From Escarpia spicata (taxonomy: Eukaryota > Annelida > Polychaeta > Sabellida > Siboglinidae): 64,000 nt of DNA. The notes below the pieces were generated by a model. That model saw only the letters and a list, made by a program, of their open reading frames with translations. It was not told the DNA's origin and did no database searches. This document shows, piece by piece, positions 44,301 through 55,625 of this stretch; positions within the stretch are counted from its first letter, which is position 1, and each line of letters begins with the position of its first letter. The stretch spans positions 46,925,748 through 46,989,747 of the forward strand of contig OZ023205.1 in assembly GCA_963995525.1 (NCBI GenBank), written 5' to 3'. A program made the translations under genes and the position numbers.

Positions 44301-47300
44301 TGGCCCGGACAAGTAAAATGACTCGACATGGTTATGCGGCGGACAAGTGACAATTTATATTAAATAGTGACGAGTGCAACATTGCAAACTTTTCATTTGA
44401 GGACATTCATACGTAAATGAAGTTCGCTAGCAATCGCGTGCGTTCCAATTTTGTTAGTGTGTCGGCGTCTTGTCGTTCCGCCGCCAGTGTGTTGTACGTC
44501 AGTGTTCGACCGAGTTTAGTGCCTGCGTTAACAGGGTCAACCTAGCTCTGTCATACGTGTAGGACAGACTCCGCATCAGCCATCGTTGATCGAGGCTGTA
44601 TTTCATACAGTCGTAAATCGTTCAGTTTGGCCGACGTACAAATTGCTTCCACTCACGGATCATATTTGATGAACTTTGGAAATAGTAGACTTTGTATCGC
44701 TACCTGTTATTTCAATAAGTATATGGTTTTAACCATTATTACGCCTAACCCACGCGGACTCGGCAGTCTTCCAAGTCATCGAACGTTACGTTGTTAGCCG
44801 ATCCAGATCGGTGACAATTTTCAAAACTTGTAACTGGCTCTCCAGTAAATCTATGGTGCTGGTTGATAAACGGAATATTAATGACATTTCAGAAGTGTTG
44901 TTGTATCTATGTAACATCTATTTTAACCATAAATTGTGAGTTTTCGAAACCGAATTATGCAAGACGGGCGGCCGGGGACAGGGCGCCAACCGCCGTTGAC
45001 ATGTCGGCTTCTGCCAACTACGGCGGTCTGCGCGCGGCAGCAACGTTACGACGTAACTAAATCTAAAAAAAAATTTCCGCCTGGTAAATGTAATTCAGAC
45101 ACCGTTAAAACTGTTTTATCATCATTGAAATGGTAATATAACATTTAGGAAAAAATGTGCGTTTGTTTGGTGATGATCAATTGAACAATATCTTCGTTTG
45201 TAAAATACAGAACTTTGTTAATATTGAAGTTCACAGACATAGAGGTTTAACAAAATAATATCAGATGATATAGTTTATTATGATTTTTTTGACATTTCCC
45301 GGCTTTGCATTGGTCGTGTTCCTGGTTGAGTGGCATCTTCAATGACAAACTGATGCCAACATTTTACAGCAGTGTTATATGTTATATATATATCATATTA
45401 AACGTAAACAGTTTTTGCAACATTATAAAAACAAATAGCAAGGAAAACAATTGTCTCATTCCTATCATCGTAATAATTATTTGTTATTAATAAAAGGATT
45501 CATATCAGCATTTAAAATATTGGTATACATCATGTAACGTGTCTACTTTTAATATTCGTGATGAATAATAATGGACCGGAAAATAGTTACAAAAAGTTTG
45601 CAATTTCAAATTGTTTAGATTAAATCAAATTGTGTCTTTGATCACAATCACTCAGATGTACATGCAACGAAACAGCAGGAACATTGTGTTGTTGTCATAA
45701 AAATAAGACAGACTTTTTATGTTTTTTCCGAAGCTTCGATTCCCCTTCACCACCACTCGGACAAGTTAAAATTTTGGCAGACAAGTAGATTTCAAAACTT
45801 ACTTGTCCGGCGGACAAGTAAATATTCTGGCTTATTTCTATCGCTGCATAGTGTAACACAACTGTTCCACTCAGTGTTCTTACAAGCACAGTGTAACACG
45901 ACTGTTCCACTCAGTGTCCTTACAACCAGTGTAACATGACTGTTCCACTCAGTGTCCTTACAACCACAGTGTAACACGACTGTTCCACTCAGTGTCCTTT
46001 ACAACTATGGTGACCCACGACTGTTCCACTCAGTGTCCTTACAACCACAGTGTAACATGACTGTTCCACTGAGTGTCCTTACAACCACAGTGTAACACGA
46101 CTGTTCCACTCAGTGTCCTTACAACCACAGTGTAACACGATTGTTCCACTCAGTGTCCTTACAACCACAGTGTAACACGATTGTTCCACTCAGTGTCCTT
46201 ACAACCACAGTGTAACACGACTGTTCCACTCAGTGTCTTTACAAGCATAGTGTAACACGACTGTTCCACTCAGTGTCCTTACAAGCATATTGTAACACGA
46301 CTGTTCCACTCAGTGTCCTTACAAGCACAGTGTAACACGACTGTTCCACTCAGTGTCCTTACAAGCATAGTGTAACACGACTGTTCCACTCAGTGTCTTT
46401 ACAAGCATAGTGTAACACGACTGTTCCACTCAGTGTCCTTACAAGCATAGTGTAACACGACTGTTCCACTCAGTGTCCTTACAAGCATAGTGTAACACGA
46501 CTGTTCCACTCAGTGTCCTTACAAGCATAGTGTAACACGACTGTTCCACTCAGTGTCTTTACAACCACAGTGTAACACGACTGTTCCACTCAGTGTCCTT
46601 ACAAGCACAGTGTAACACGATTGTTCCACTCAGTGTCCTTACAAGCATAGTGTAACACGACTGTTCCACTCAGTGTCCTTACAAGCACAGTGTAACACGA
46701 CTGTTCCACTCAGTGTCCTTACAAGCACAGTGTAACACGATTGTTCCACTCAGTGTCCTTACAACCACAGCATAACACGATTGTTCCACTCAGTGTCCTT
46801 ACAACCACAGTGTAACACGACTGTTCCACTCAGTGTCCTTACAAGCACAGTGTAACACGACTGTTCCACTCAGTGTCCTTACAAGCATAGTGTAACACGA
46901 CTGTTTCACTCAGTGTCCTTACAACCACAGTGTAACACGATTGTTCCACTCAGTGTCCTTACAACCACAGTGTAACACGACTGTTCCACTCAGTGTCCTT
47001 ACAACCACAGTGTAACACGACTGTTCCACTCAGTGTCCTTACAACCACAGTGTAACACGACTGTTCCACTCAGTGTCCTTACAAGCACAGTGTAACACGA
47101 CTGTTCCACTCAGTGTCCTTACAAGCATAGTGTAACACGACTGTTTCACTCAGTGTCCTTACAACCACAGTGTAACACGATTGTTCCACTCAGTGTCCTT
47201 ACAACCACAGCATAACACGATTGTTCCACTCAGTGTCCTTACAAGCACAGTGTAACACGACTGTTCCACTCAGTGTCCTTACAAGCATATTGTAACACGA

Positions 47301-50300
47301 CTGTTTCACTCAGTGTCCTTACAACCACAGTGTAACACGATTGTTCCACTCAGTGTCCTTACAACCACAGCATAACACGATTGTTCCACTCAGTGTCCTT
47401 ACAAGCACAGTGTAACACAACTGTTCCACTCAGTGTCCTTACAAGCACAGTATAACACGACTGTTCCACTCAGTGTCTTTACAACAATGAGACTATATGA
47501 TAGCAGACAGCAGTTAGTTGGCTTCGACCAGTACAAACTGCCTTCATCACATAATCACTTTGCACACTACATGGTTATTTAATGCAGTGCCAACACACAT
47601 ACGCATAACACATAAGTCCTTAACTACGCTTCAGACACACAGCTCTAACGCACCCCATGAGTACTTAATGCACTTCTAACACATCTCTATAATACATCCT
47701 ATGACCCAGCGACAGGAAAGTAATCACTTGTCATGATTGAAATCATCACATAGATAATCCGTCAGCAATGCAATCATCTAAGAGATAATCTGTCAGGCGC
47801 ACAGCCATGGGAACACATTGTGGGCTAATCATCGTAAATATAATCAATCAACACCATAATTATCAGGATGTAATATTTAGTCAGGAATGTGATTCTCAGA
47901 AACATAACAATTAAGAATGTCATCTTCAGGCCTGAGCATAACGGTCATGGATATGCTTCACAGGGACATAATGGTCAAGAATATGATCCTTAGGATCATA
48001 ATGGTCAGAATAATATGATGCTCAGAAGCATTTGGTTAGGAATATGATTCTCACAAACGTAACAGTCATGAACATGATCTTCAGCTCTTGACATTATCCT
48101 CAGAAAATAATAGTCAAGAATATGATCCTGAGTCAGAGCATAACTGTCAGGAATATGATCCTCAGTCAGAGCATAACTGTCAGGAATATGATCCTCAGTC
48201 AGAGCATAACTGTCAGGAATATGATCCTCAGTCAGAGCATAACGGTCAGGAATATGATCCTAAGGATGTCTTCATGGTTACAATGACGGTAGTTTCATCA
48301 CTGTGTCCACGTTGGCATTTCATTTGTGTGTTAAATGAAGACATGTATAAATATATATATGATATGTTGCACATCATAAATTATTCTCATATATTTGTGC
48401 AAACACAATTCCAACAGCATATGTCGCAATTTATGTGTACATAAAAAAAATTCTAAATCGGCAATACACTTAAAAAATAATTATTATATATAAATAAATA
48501 TATATCTCATGAGTGATATTTCTACACATGCCGAGTGGTAGTCTATTTTAGTCATTCCTATCTTCTTAGACATCTTTGTAGAAAGTACTCACATTACATA
48601 TCGGTAGTTTGTTCTTCATGACTTAAGTTGTTTTTTCACAAATGCTTCCTTTACAATTCCATGTTGGCTTAGACTCACACAACAATATATCAAGTCACCT
48701 ATTGATGCCTGACTCTACAATTAATTAAAGCATCCAACTGGCTCATCAGTCAAAACCACGTTTCAAATTTGTCTTTTTTGTGGAAAACATCATTCACAGA
48801 AACCAATACTAAAACGCTCCGCCTCTAAAAACTATTTTCATATTATGTTTGCATATTAATTGTGTCCAGGACTGGTATAACAGCTGGATGTTGCTATCAA
48901 GAGGTCTGTATTATTACCTATCAGATACTTTCATCTGAGTAACCGGCATATTTACATTTACTGGTTAGTTTTCGATCATGAATTTAATTCGGATCTACTT
49001 CGTGTTCCTAGAGCTGAAATTGACATTGCAACTATGTCTTTCTCGGTTGCTGAACCAACTCTTCAGAATTAATTCCAAATTGCTATTATGTCGATAGGAA
49101 ATATTTATAAATACAATTTTGCAGTTATTTGAAGACTTAACTTGTTAACCGTGCTAGGTTGACAACTTTAATAAGGTTTAGGCCAAATAAAAAAATACCT
49201 GTGTTTCCTGTAACCCGACCATCCCTAGTGTTTCCATGCGACCCTATGCTTTTTTCAACAAAAGAATTTTTTTTTTTATGATGTCAACCCTCAACCCTTG
49301 CCTCTAAAAAAAAATGTGTCTTTTAACATTATATTATATTCCGGCAAAAGACTATTACAATGATCATTCAACATGATAAAAAATACAGATAATCTTTGTA
49401 AAAGTCTTGAAAAGTAACAAGAATTGACCTTTTGGAATGGAAATTCCACGATCGTCCCTAGTATGGGATGGATTTTTGTGTAAATCGTTTCAAAGTGTCA
49501 TGGCGTCCCTGATATGTACCTCGTGTCAGCTGACACAAACAGGGACACGGATCATTGTTTGGTTGTCCGATAAGTGCATTGAAGACATGTTGTTAATTAA
49601 ATATACTTGTCACATCATTAGAACACACATACATGTACAGATTCCGGTTTCGAACACAAAACTCGAAGGAATAACAACAGCCTATGTTACACTGGCTCAA
49701 AGTGATATAGTCTGGGTTTTGTAGTTCTAACAAATTCCGTTGCATGGCGTCATATATAGCGTTAGCTGAAATGGTTGAACAAAAATAATTAGTGACACTG
49801 AGCTTCCATGGCCTGTGGGATTGATTTCTTTAATATAATTGTAAATTTTGGTTGTGACATTACTTTAATTGACCATAATATTAATATATAGCCTTAGGCT
49901 TGATTTAATTTCAGTGTTTATAAATGATGCACACTGCAACTTCTAATGTGATTTTATTTTAAAAGGTATGAATGATTAGATTTGGTTGCTTTTGTTCGAC
50001 AGTAACTGTAACTCACATTGTTGAAAGACCATTTAAATGTACAATTCCTTATTCTGTAACTCACTTTGATGAAAGACCATTTAAATGTACAATTCCTTAT
50101 TCTGTAACTCACTTTGATGAAAGACCATTTAAATGTGCAATGTGTTACAGCTTGTTTTGCTCCTATAATAAGTACACAGTGGGTTGTATGGTTTAACTAG
50201 AAGCCATAGTTTCTCTTGATATTTCATGTTCAAGTAATAAAACAAGTGTACTTTTAGCGTCATGACAGTGTTTTCTTTATCACATTAAGATACATATGAC

Positions 50301-51005
50301 AGTATGAATACCTCCCAGTTTCATTCAAATGTGTCCATTTCATATTAACCCCAGCAGTGCAAATATGTTCTTTTATAGACAGACTGACAAAAATAAAATA
50401 AAATATTACAATAAGTCTGCGTTCCCTATTTTTTTCGCAATAATTTTTTTTTAAATAAAATGTTTTCCTACCTACCTTCCCTATTTTAAAAATCAGTGTT
50501 ACCGGAAACACAACTACATTTTATTGTGGCCTTACAGAATTTGAGATTTCTTTTGTATTTCGTTTCTGAGGATTTAGGCGTGAAGGAAATTTTCCTATGA
50601 ATAGTATTATTAATAGCTACAGTTAAATCAGTGGCAAAACATTTTCAGTTTTATGACAAAAGTTGGGAACAATCCAAAAGGCAAGCTTACCTTAAACTCT
50701 GTACTGCCGTTCTTTGGCAAAACGAGCTGGAACAGTTTTCCAACGGGCGTCGATACATCTGCGATTCCCCATTGCGATGACGTTTTGTCCTTTGTCACTT
50801 CTATTGATGACACGTCACTGCCGTCGGATAATCCACCGAGAAACTGCTGAATGTCATTTGTGTCTATCTGCTCTGCGCTACACACTGTCATCGCACCGAG
50901 CAGCCAGAGTAGAGAAATAAGTCCTACAGATGGCGCCACACATACACTGCACCGGTTGCGACTGTACGCCGGCCATCTCGTGACAAAATGTCCCATCCGC
51001 CCCAT
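38918..51005 (-). CDS. DAG1: Dystroglycan precursor (two coding exons, complete)
   Basis: Receptor linking laminin-type matrix to dystrophin. Exons 51005-50691 and 41317-38918 join in phase 0 (donor GTAAGC, acceptor CTTCAG) into 904 codons, against 895 in human. Order: signal peptide with hydrophobic core near residues 25-43; N-terminal cadherin-like domain (~75-165); second N-terminal domain (~190-315) with AGPGN and GVGVVGWYVTNNKP; furin-type RMKRR (318-322); TPTP (328-331), equivalent to the human matriglycan attachment motif; Pro/Thr mucin-like region to ~500; second cadherin-like domain with DTFYDFEDGDT (530-540); SEA-like domain with autoproteolysis site Gly662-Ser663 (AAGSVIYAW); Cys678 and Cys721 matching the human disulfide pair; transmembrane helix ~755-780; basic RRKRRGK; KKGIPIIFTDELDD; terminal RSPPPYVPP, the dystrophin WW ligand. 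No damage seen. M4 is an alternative start. Confidence 0.97.
41318..43324. other. Dystroglycan intron, 3' part, no recognised feature
   Basis: Runs on the minus strand towards the acceptor at 41318-41320. AT-rich; no exon, mobile element or repeat that I can support. Confidence 0.5.
43325..44252. repeat. 40-bp satellite, first block, in dystroglycan intron
   Basis: Units of the form ACAACCACAGTGTAACACGA plus CTGTTCCACTCAGTGTCCTT. Early units (43325-43560) are diverged; later ones are near-identical with C/G (ACAACC/ACAAGC) and GTGTAAC/GTGACCC variants. The insertion at 44253-45847 splits the array. Confidence 0.97.
44253..45847. mobile_element. 1.6-kb inverted-repeat transposon inserted in the 40-bp satellite
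   Basis: Left end GCAGCGTTCGAAATAG; right end read inversely GCAGCGATAGAAATAAG. Both ends also hold several GGACAAGT motifs in inverse arrangement (44268-44345 and 45758-45822). Flanked by ATA on both sides (44250-44252, 45848-45850), which restores a normal satellite unit when removed. No long ORF inside, so non-autonomous. Superfamily not recognised. Confidence 0.85.
45848..47484. repeat. 40-bp satellite, second block, in dystroglycan intron
   Basis: About 40 highly uniform copies of the same unit as 43325-44252. CATA-type variants (ACAAGCATAGTG), CAGCATAAC and CGATTG/CGACTG variants recur in runs, indicating local amplification. Ends at 47484 in unique DNA. Confidence 0.98.
47485..47899. 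other. Dystroglycan intron, no recognised feature
   Basis: Contains CACATAAGTCC/AATGCA-like words repeated loosely (47590-47700) but nothing I can classify. Confidence 0.45.
47900..48265 (+). repeat. 36-bp minisatellite (with diverged 5' part)
   Basis: 48105-48260 has about four tight copies containing CAGGAATATGATCCTCAGTC and AGAGCATAACTGT. 47900-48100 has older versions (GGTCAAGAATATGATCCT, CATAATGGTCA). The 12-residue repeat (YDPQSEHN) in one plus frame follows from the 36-bp period. Confidence 0.9.
48895..49075 (+). mobile_element. Non-LTR family X fragment, second copy
   Basis: Nucleotides TATTACCTATCAGATACTTT, CAACCGGCATATTTACATTT-like and TTCCTAGAGCTGAAATTGAC, TTGCTGAACCAACTCT line up with 220-385 of the copy at the window's left edge. 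Heavily mutated, no open frame. Confidence 0.65.
49080..49970. other. Dystroglycan intron, no recognised feature
   Basis: AT-rich, with a poly-T run near 49268. Small ORFs (e.g. 49437-49724) show no homology. Confidence 0.45.
49972..50196 (+). pseudogene. Degenerate C2H2 zinc-finger-like fragment
   Basis: An open frame of 74 codons holds three linker-like motifs (HIVERPFKC, HFDERPFKC twice) like the TGERPFKC linker of tandem zinc fingers. Only the last shows a C-x2-C pair (CAMC). The units are 16 codons (48 bp) instead of the usual 28, and the zinc-binding histidines are not in register. Lies on the strand opposite to dystroglycan. Likely a relic of a zinc-finger gene or retrocopy whose core has been deleted and re-duplicated. 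Confidence 0.5.
50197..50690. other. Dystroglycan intron, 5' part
   Basis: AT-rich. Begins on the minus strand with donor GTAAGC at 50690. No further feature supported. Confidence 0.5.
50691..51005 (-). CDS. DAG1: Dystroglycan coding exon 1 (signal peptide, N-terminus)
   Basis: 105 codons. A basic/polar leader, then a hydrophobic core SVGLISLLWLLGAMTVCSA with likely cleavage before EQ, then a linker and the first strand of the cadherin-like domain (WGIADVSTPVGKLFQLVLP). Donor GTAAGC follows STEFK. The open frame runs past it into VSLPFGLFP, but homology continues only through the splice to VTEAGKTELPSWMTFD. Confidence 0.93.
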
Positions 51006-52689
51006 CGTTGGCTGATGATTCCGATGTTAAGTTGTTGAGCACAACAATCTTATTGTTGCATCTGTCTGCCTACATATTCCCAGAGTGCATTGGGGTTGTC
51101 ACATCGTTACTCACACCTACAAGACGCAGAGACAAATGAATTATTGATAGAAATAGCAATGTGTTGCTGTTATGCAAGTTTGCGATGTCAAAAGCCACAT
51201 ACCTGGTACATGAAATGGCCTCGGAAACGAGCATAAAGCAAGGCACACCACATAAATCACGGCATTATTGATAGTACATTGTCAACATACAAACACTAAC
51301 CTGCCCTGGATTAAAAAATCTTTTGAATTATTGAGACACTTTCGAGGATGTTGGCATGCAGTGCACAGGTATCAGAGAACATTCCTACTCAAGGCCAATC
51401 AAGTAACTGACGTTTAGTGAAACAAAGGTTACATCGTGTTCATGTGATCTCATGCATAAGTAAATGATTAAGCTGAACATATTCCAAGAAACAGTGCAAG
51501 GAGAAAGACGTCTATTAGCAAACCATGGACGATGACCCTTTGAAATACTGAAGTGTAGAAAGATTGGTAAGTGAAGCTGAAGGAAAATGTAGCTCCACTT
51601 TCACTTGAAAGACTGTCATTAAACAAAACCACCGTTATTATAAAACATGACTGGAGTTAATGATACTGGCGTCTGTTCCCACCCTGTCACAATTACTCAT
51701 ACTACTGTGTATATGCATGTGCGTGCATTCATGCGTGTGCATGCCCAAATGCATGCCTGCATGAATATGTACAAACATGTATAATAGATTCCTGGAATAC
51801 TACTATTTTTATGGGTTTGTATATTTACGGATGGTCCCATGCAAGCGGCATGAGTTTCCCCCTAGTCCTGACCTTTATTTTAATTGATAGTGTTGAATGA
51901 ATTGTGTACATGCAATTGTTACTTTGAAGTTGAACTAAATAAACAAGGCCGAACCTGAAACAACTATTTACAAGACACATTTCAGTCAGATTAATATGAC
52001 TAAAACAACACCTACATTCTTTCTTTCCTTAAAATGTGCTTTGAGAGAGGTACTATGCTTCTAAGCTACATTTTCAATTTCAACTCTATACATTTTAAAT
52101 TATATTCTATCCCTCTTGGGTTTTGGTTTAAAAGGACAACCCCTCCAAAAACCAGAACCATCAATGGATGAGTCACACATCAGTAGTACTTTCCACTCCA
52201 AGTCCCACACATGGGAACAATGTGGGAAGAGCCTGTGGGATGTGGGGGGAGGCAGGCTGCTATGGTCAGTGATTAGCCTCCTGTATGTTAGTACAATCAA
52301 CCCAGTTCAGCCTGGTGACTGGGCTACCCTGATGACCAGGCCTGCCTGGCTAGCAGTGGATAATAACAGGCACTAATGGTGGCTATGTTATCACAGACTG
52401 GCCTCAGCATCCTAATCTACAGACATCAACCCAACTGCAGTCAATTATCCATGGAGACAGTGTGTACAGCAGTTCTCCTGCAGGGTGGCCACAGAAAAAG
52501 AAGTGGCTCCGGATATGTTAATCCCCTGACTCCATATGATGGGGAATGATGGGAAATCAACAGTGTCTTCCAATTTCCCGTTTCTACCCGTTGGAAGATC
52601 AGGATGTTGTTTCGTGTTACATAGCCCCTCGCCTTTGGCTTTATTGCTCATTCACCAATTTCATACACATATGCATGCATGTACACATA
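51006..52689. other. Upstream of dystroglycan: 5' UTR/promoter not resolved
   Basis: The first ATG of dystroglycan is at 51005. A noncoding first exon is possible, as in vertebrates, but I cannot place it. 51715-51780 is an alternating purine-pyrimidine stretch (GTGTGCATGCC-type). No TATA box or gene assigned. Confidence 0.4.
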
Positions 52690-52691
52690 TA

Positions 52692-53095
52692 CCGTATTCA
52701 TTCTATTAAGCGTACAATACGCTTAGCAAATATCTGAGACATGAAAATATGTCAAATTTTGTGTTCCAATAAGCGTACAGGGGTGTGCACCATTTTTCTT
52801 TGCTTGCTGTGGTTCCTGAGTACAGCCATCTCAGCAGACAAGACTGGCAAGTGAGTTATGCATGTCACATATGAGCAACAGGATACCAGAACACTGTAAA
52901 AAGTTATAATTTAGGTGGACCTTTCAATGTTGTTTCATCACCAAGCTTTGAATCCAGTGTGATATTGAAATAATTCAAATACAATGATGGATTCAACAGT
53001 CAAAGTTTGCACCGAGATCACTGTCAAGGCGTCGGATGCTGCTAAAAAGGGGTGTACACTAATTAGGGCATGTATGCTTAATAGAATAAATACGG
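52692..53095. mobile_element. 404-bp MITE with TA target duplication
   Basis: Left end CCGTATTCATTCTATTAAGC; right end inversely CCGTATTTATTCTATTAAGC. TA on both sides (52690-52691, 53096-53097). The left part also has AAGCGTACAGGGGTGTGCAC, and the right AAAGGGGTGTACACT. No transposase; Tc1/mariner-type non-autonomous element. Confidence 0.85.
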
Positions 53096-53149
53096 TATGC
53101 CAACATTACTTGACAAGCAACATTAGTATATATTATAAAGTTATAGAAG

Positions 53150-53560
53150 CTAGGGCTTTTTCTGTTATCCTATATCCTAGCAGGTACCATCCTAGTTAGA
53201 TCTATGTTAGGTTTATTAGTCATTACAGCCAGTTCATTTTATGTTATCCTAGATGATAGCATCTAACTAGGATGGTACCTGCTAGGATCTAGGATAACAT
53301 AAAATGAACTGACTGTAATGACCGATAAACCTAGCATAGATCTAACTAGGATGGTACCTGCTAGGATCTAGGATAACATAAAATGAACTGACTGTAATGA
53401 CCGATAAACCTAGCATAGATCTAACTAGGATGGTACCTGCTAGGATCTAGGATAACATAAAATGAACTGACTGTAATGACTGATAAACCTAGCATAGATA
53501 TAACTAGGATGGTACCAGCTAGGTTTATCGGTCATTACAGCCAGGTCATTTTATGTTATA
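53150..53560. repeat. 79-bp repeat cluster with inverted flanking copies
   Basis: Three tandem units (53247-53510), each with TAACTAGGATGGTACCTGCT, AGGATCTAGGATAACATAAA and GACCGATAAACCTAGCATAG. Flanked on the left (53163-53246) and partly on the right (53515-53558) by units in opposite orientation. The left inverted copy and first direct copy form an ~80-bp stem. Confidence 0.93.
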
Positions 53561-54483
53561 ATTCTTATTTTTGTATTGTCTACACAAATGCTATAATGGT
53601 GTCTTCATCTGAATAAATATGCTTTTAAAGTTAGAATGATAACATCTTTAATCTAATAACAAATGTATGATTCTAGAAATGTCAGTTTTATTCCCTTTAC
53701 TTGGAAATAAAGTCATGATCAGTAATACATTTTACTAAAATATCTCAGGTTTTAAGAGTTAACTAATTCTTAGAGGTCTTTCTGTAAACATACCTTTTTT
53801 CAAATAAAATGTTTATGGTTAACCACATCAATACTTGCTGATTATGTAATGTGCCACTTGATATTTATCACTGTTGCATAGCAACCGCAAGTGTTGCTAC
53901 AAAAGAGCCACTGTCAATTCTACAGCCTCAAGGAAAATGCACTGATACAACTTCAACAGTCTTAATGGTAAATTCTTTACGACCAAATCACTGGAATGTT
54001 GTCATCAACAGATATCAAAACCATTAAGATCTGCCACCAAAACGTCTAACTTTAACTTTGAAATGTGATCATCCACTGCTACTGGGTACAGGCGACAGTT
54101 GATATAAAAAGAATGTTATGGACCCACCTACTCTTGCTATCACAAAAACATTTGTGTTTATGCGGCAGGTGGGATATCTCAGCTGGGATGTCAATAAGAT
54201 TGTTGGAAGTGTATCAGTGGGCTAATGTTGATAAACACAAGTCATAAAACAAGTCATGATAATCTGTGCTTGGTGCTGCTGAGTGGACAAGATGGCACAA
54301 CAGAAGCTGGACTAGCACAGCTGCCTGGTTTCTCTGGTGAACAGGTGGGACATGTCCAAACTTTCCTTTTGGCTGGCGGTCAGTGGCTTGCTTTGGCCAT
54401 TCTCATCTCATGGACCCAGCAGTAGCAGCCCCATGTATATGTCTAAACAACACTGCCAGTAAGTAAGAGAGCTATACCCTCCA
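53561..54483. other. Intergenic, no recognised feature
   Basis: AT-rich; no gene or repeat supported. Confidence 0.5.
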
Positions 54484-54664
54484 ATGTGTGCAAAATTGCC
54501 TTGCAAGAGTTTTACTCAGGATGCTTTGTTTCTCACCATCAGTACTCCTACTTAGGCAGTTACATTGGCTTCCAGTTATCTATCCAATCGTACTTGAATT
54601 GTCCAATCTTACATATATCAGGCTCTGTCTACAGAACAGTCACCCTATTCGGCTCATCTCTTGC
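54484..54664 (+). mobile_element. Non-LTR family X fragment, third copy
   Basis: Translation gives QNCLARVLLRM and LLRQLHWLPVIYPIVLELSN, the conserved CLARV...LHWLPV block of the family seen at 100-385. It stops where the 3' tail of CR1-like copy D begins. Confidence 0.7.
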
Positions 54665-55625
54665 ATCTTTCAAATGACAAGATTTCACAAGATTTAATAA
54701 GATGGCCATCCAGAGAATTAATTCTAGATGACAGGTGAACATGGAAGCCTGAGAGTGTCCAACCCTTTCATCTACGTGTATCCTGCCCTTCTGAGGTATG
54801 TGTCAATTTTATTTTTAAACATATTTACACTACTAGCACCCACACAATCAGCAGATAATCTGTTCCATTCATTTACAGTCCTTTGTGAAAATAAGAACTT
54901 TCTTATATCTAATCTATACTGCTTCTTTATTAATATAACTTCATGTCCTCTAGTCCTTCTACGTTTCTTAACTGAGAAAAAAATATTTCTATCAATATTT
55001 TCATAACCATTCAATACTTTAAACACTTCTATCTGATCTCCTCTCAATCTCCTGGTCTCTAGTGTTGTTAAACCACATTCTTTTAGGCGTATTTCATAAC
55101 TAAGATCTCTAAGTTTTGGTGTAATTTTAGTCTAACATATTTATATTCTTGTGATATGGCCTCCACACTTGTATACAATATTCTAAATGATGCCTAACTA
55201 TTGTTTTATACAGCAGTATTATTAGTTATATTTCCTTATATGCTATATTTTGCCTAATTAATCCAAGAAACTGATTTCCCTTTGAAGCTGCAATTTCGCA
55301 CTGCTCTGAAACCTTCATATCAGCACTAACAATTAACCACAAGTCCTTTTCTTTTATAGTGGTACTTAGTACAGTAATCCCCATTGTATATTGTACATCT
55401 TTGTTCCCATGTCCTGTGTGGAGGCATTTACATTTCCCAAAATTGAACAACATTTGCCACTTTTCAGATGATTTTGATCAATCTATCAAGATCATCTTGT
55501 AAATGCTGCCTATCTACATCACTTTCAATTCTTTTAAACACTTTTGTATCATCCGTAAATTTCAACACCTTGCTTGTTATATCCTCGTCCAAATCGTTGA
55601 TATTTATTAAGAATAATAATGACTG
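54665..55625 (-). mobile_element. CR1-like LINE copy D, 5'-truncated
   Basis: Minus strand. The 3' tail has ATCTTATTAA/ATCTTGTGAA repeats (54670-54705), then the C-terminus (55047-54772: [39 protein letters not shown]), a gap/frameshift near 55130, and the RT end (55453-55226: [38 protein letters not shown]). Homology stops within the segment just before FADD. About 950 bp, inactive. Confidence 0.92.

Noticed and set aside
48088..48444. 118-codon ORF with YDPQSEHN repeats
   Set aside because: In-frame 36-bp minisatellite inside a dystroglycan intron on the opposite strand, with no splice or homology support.
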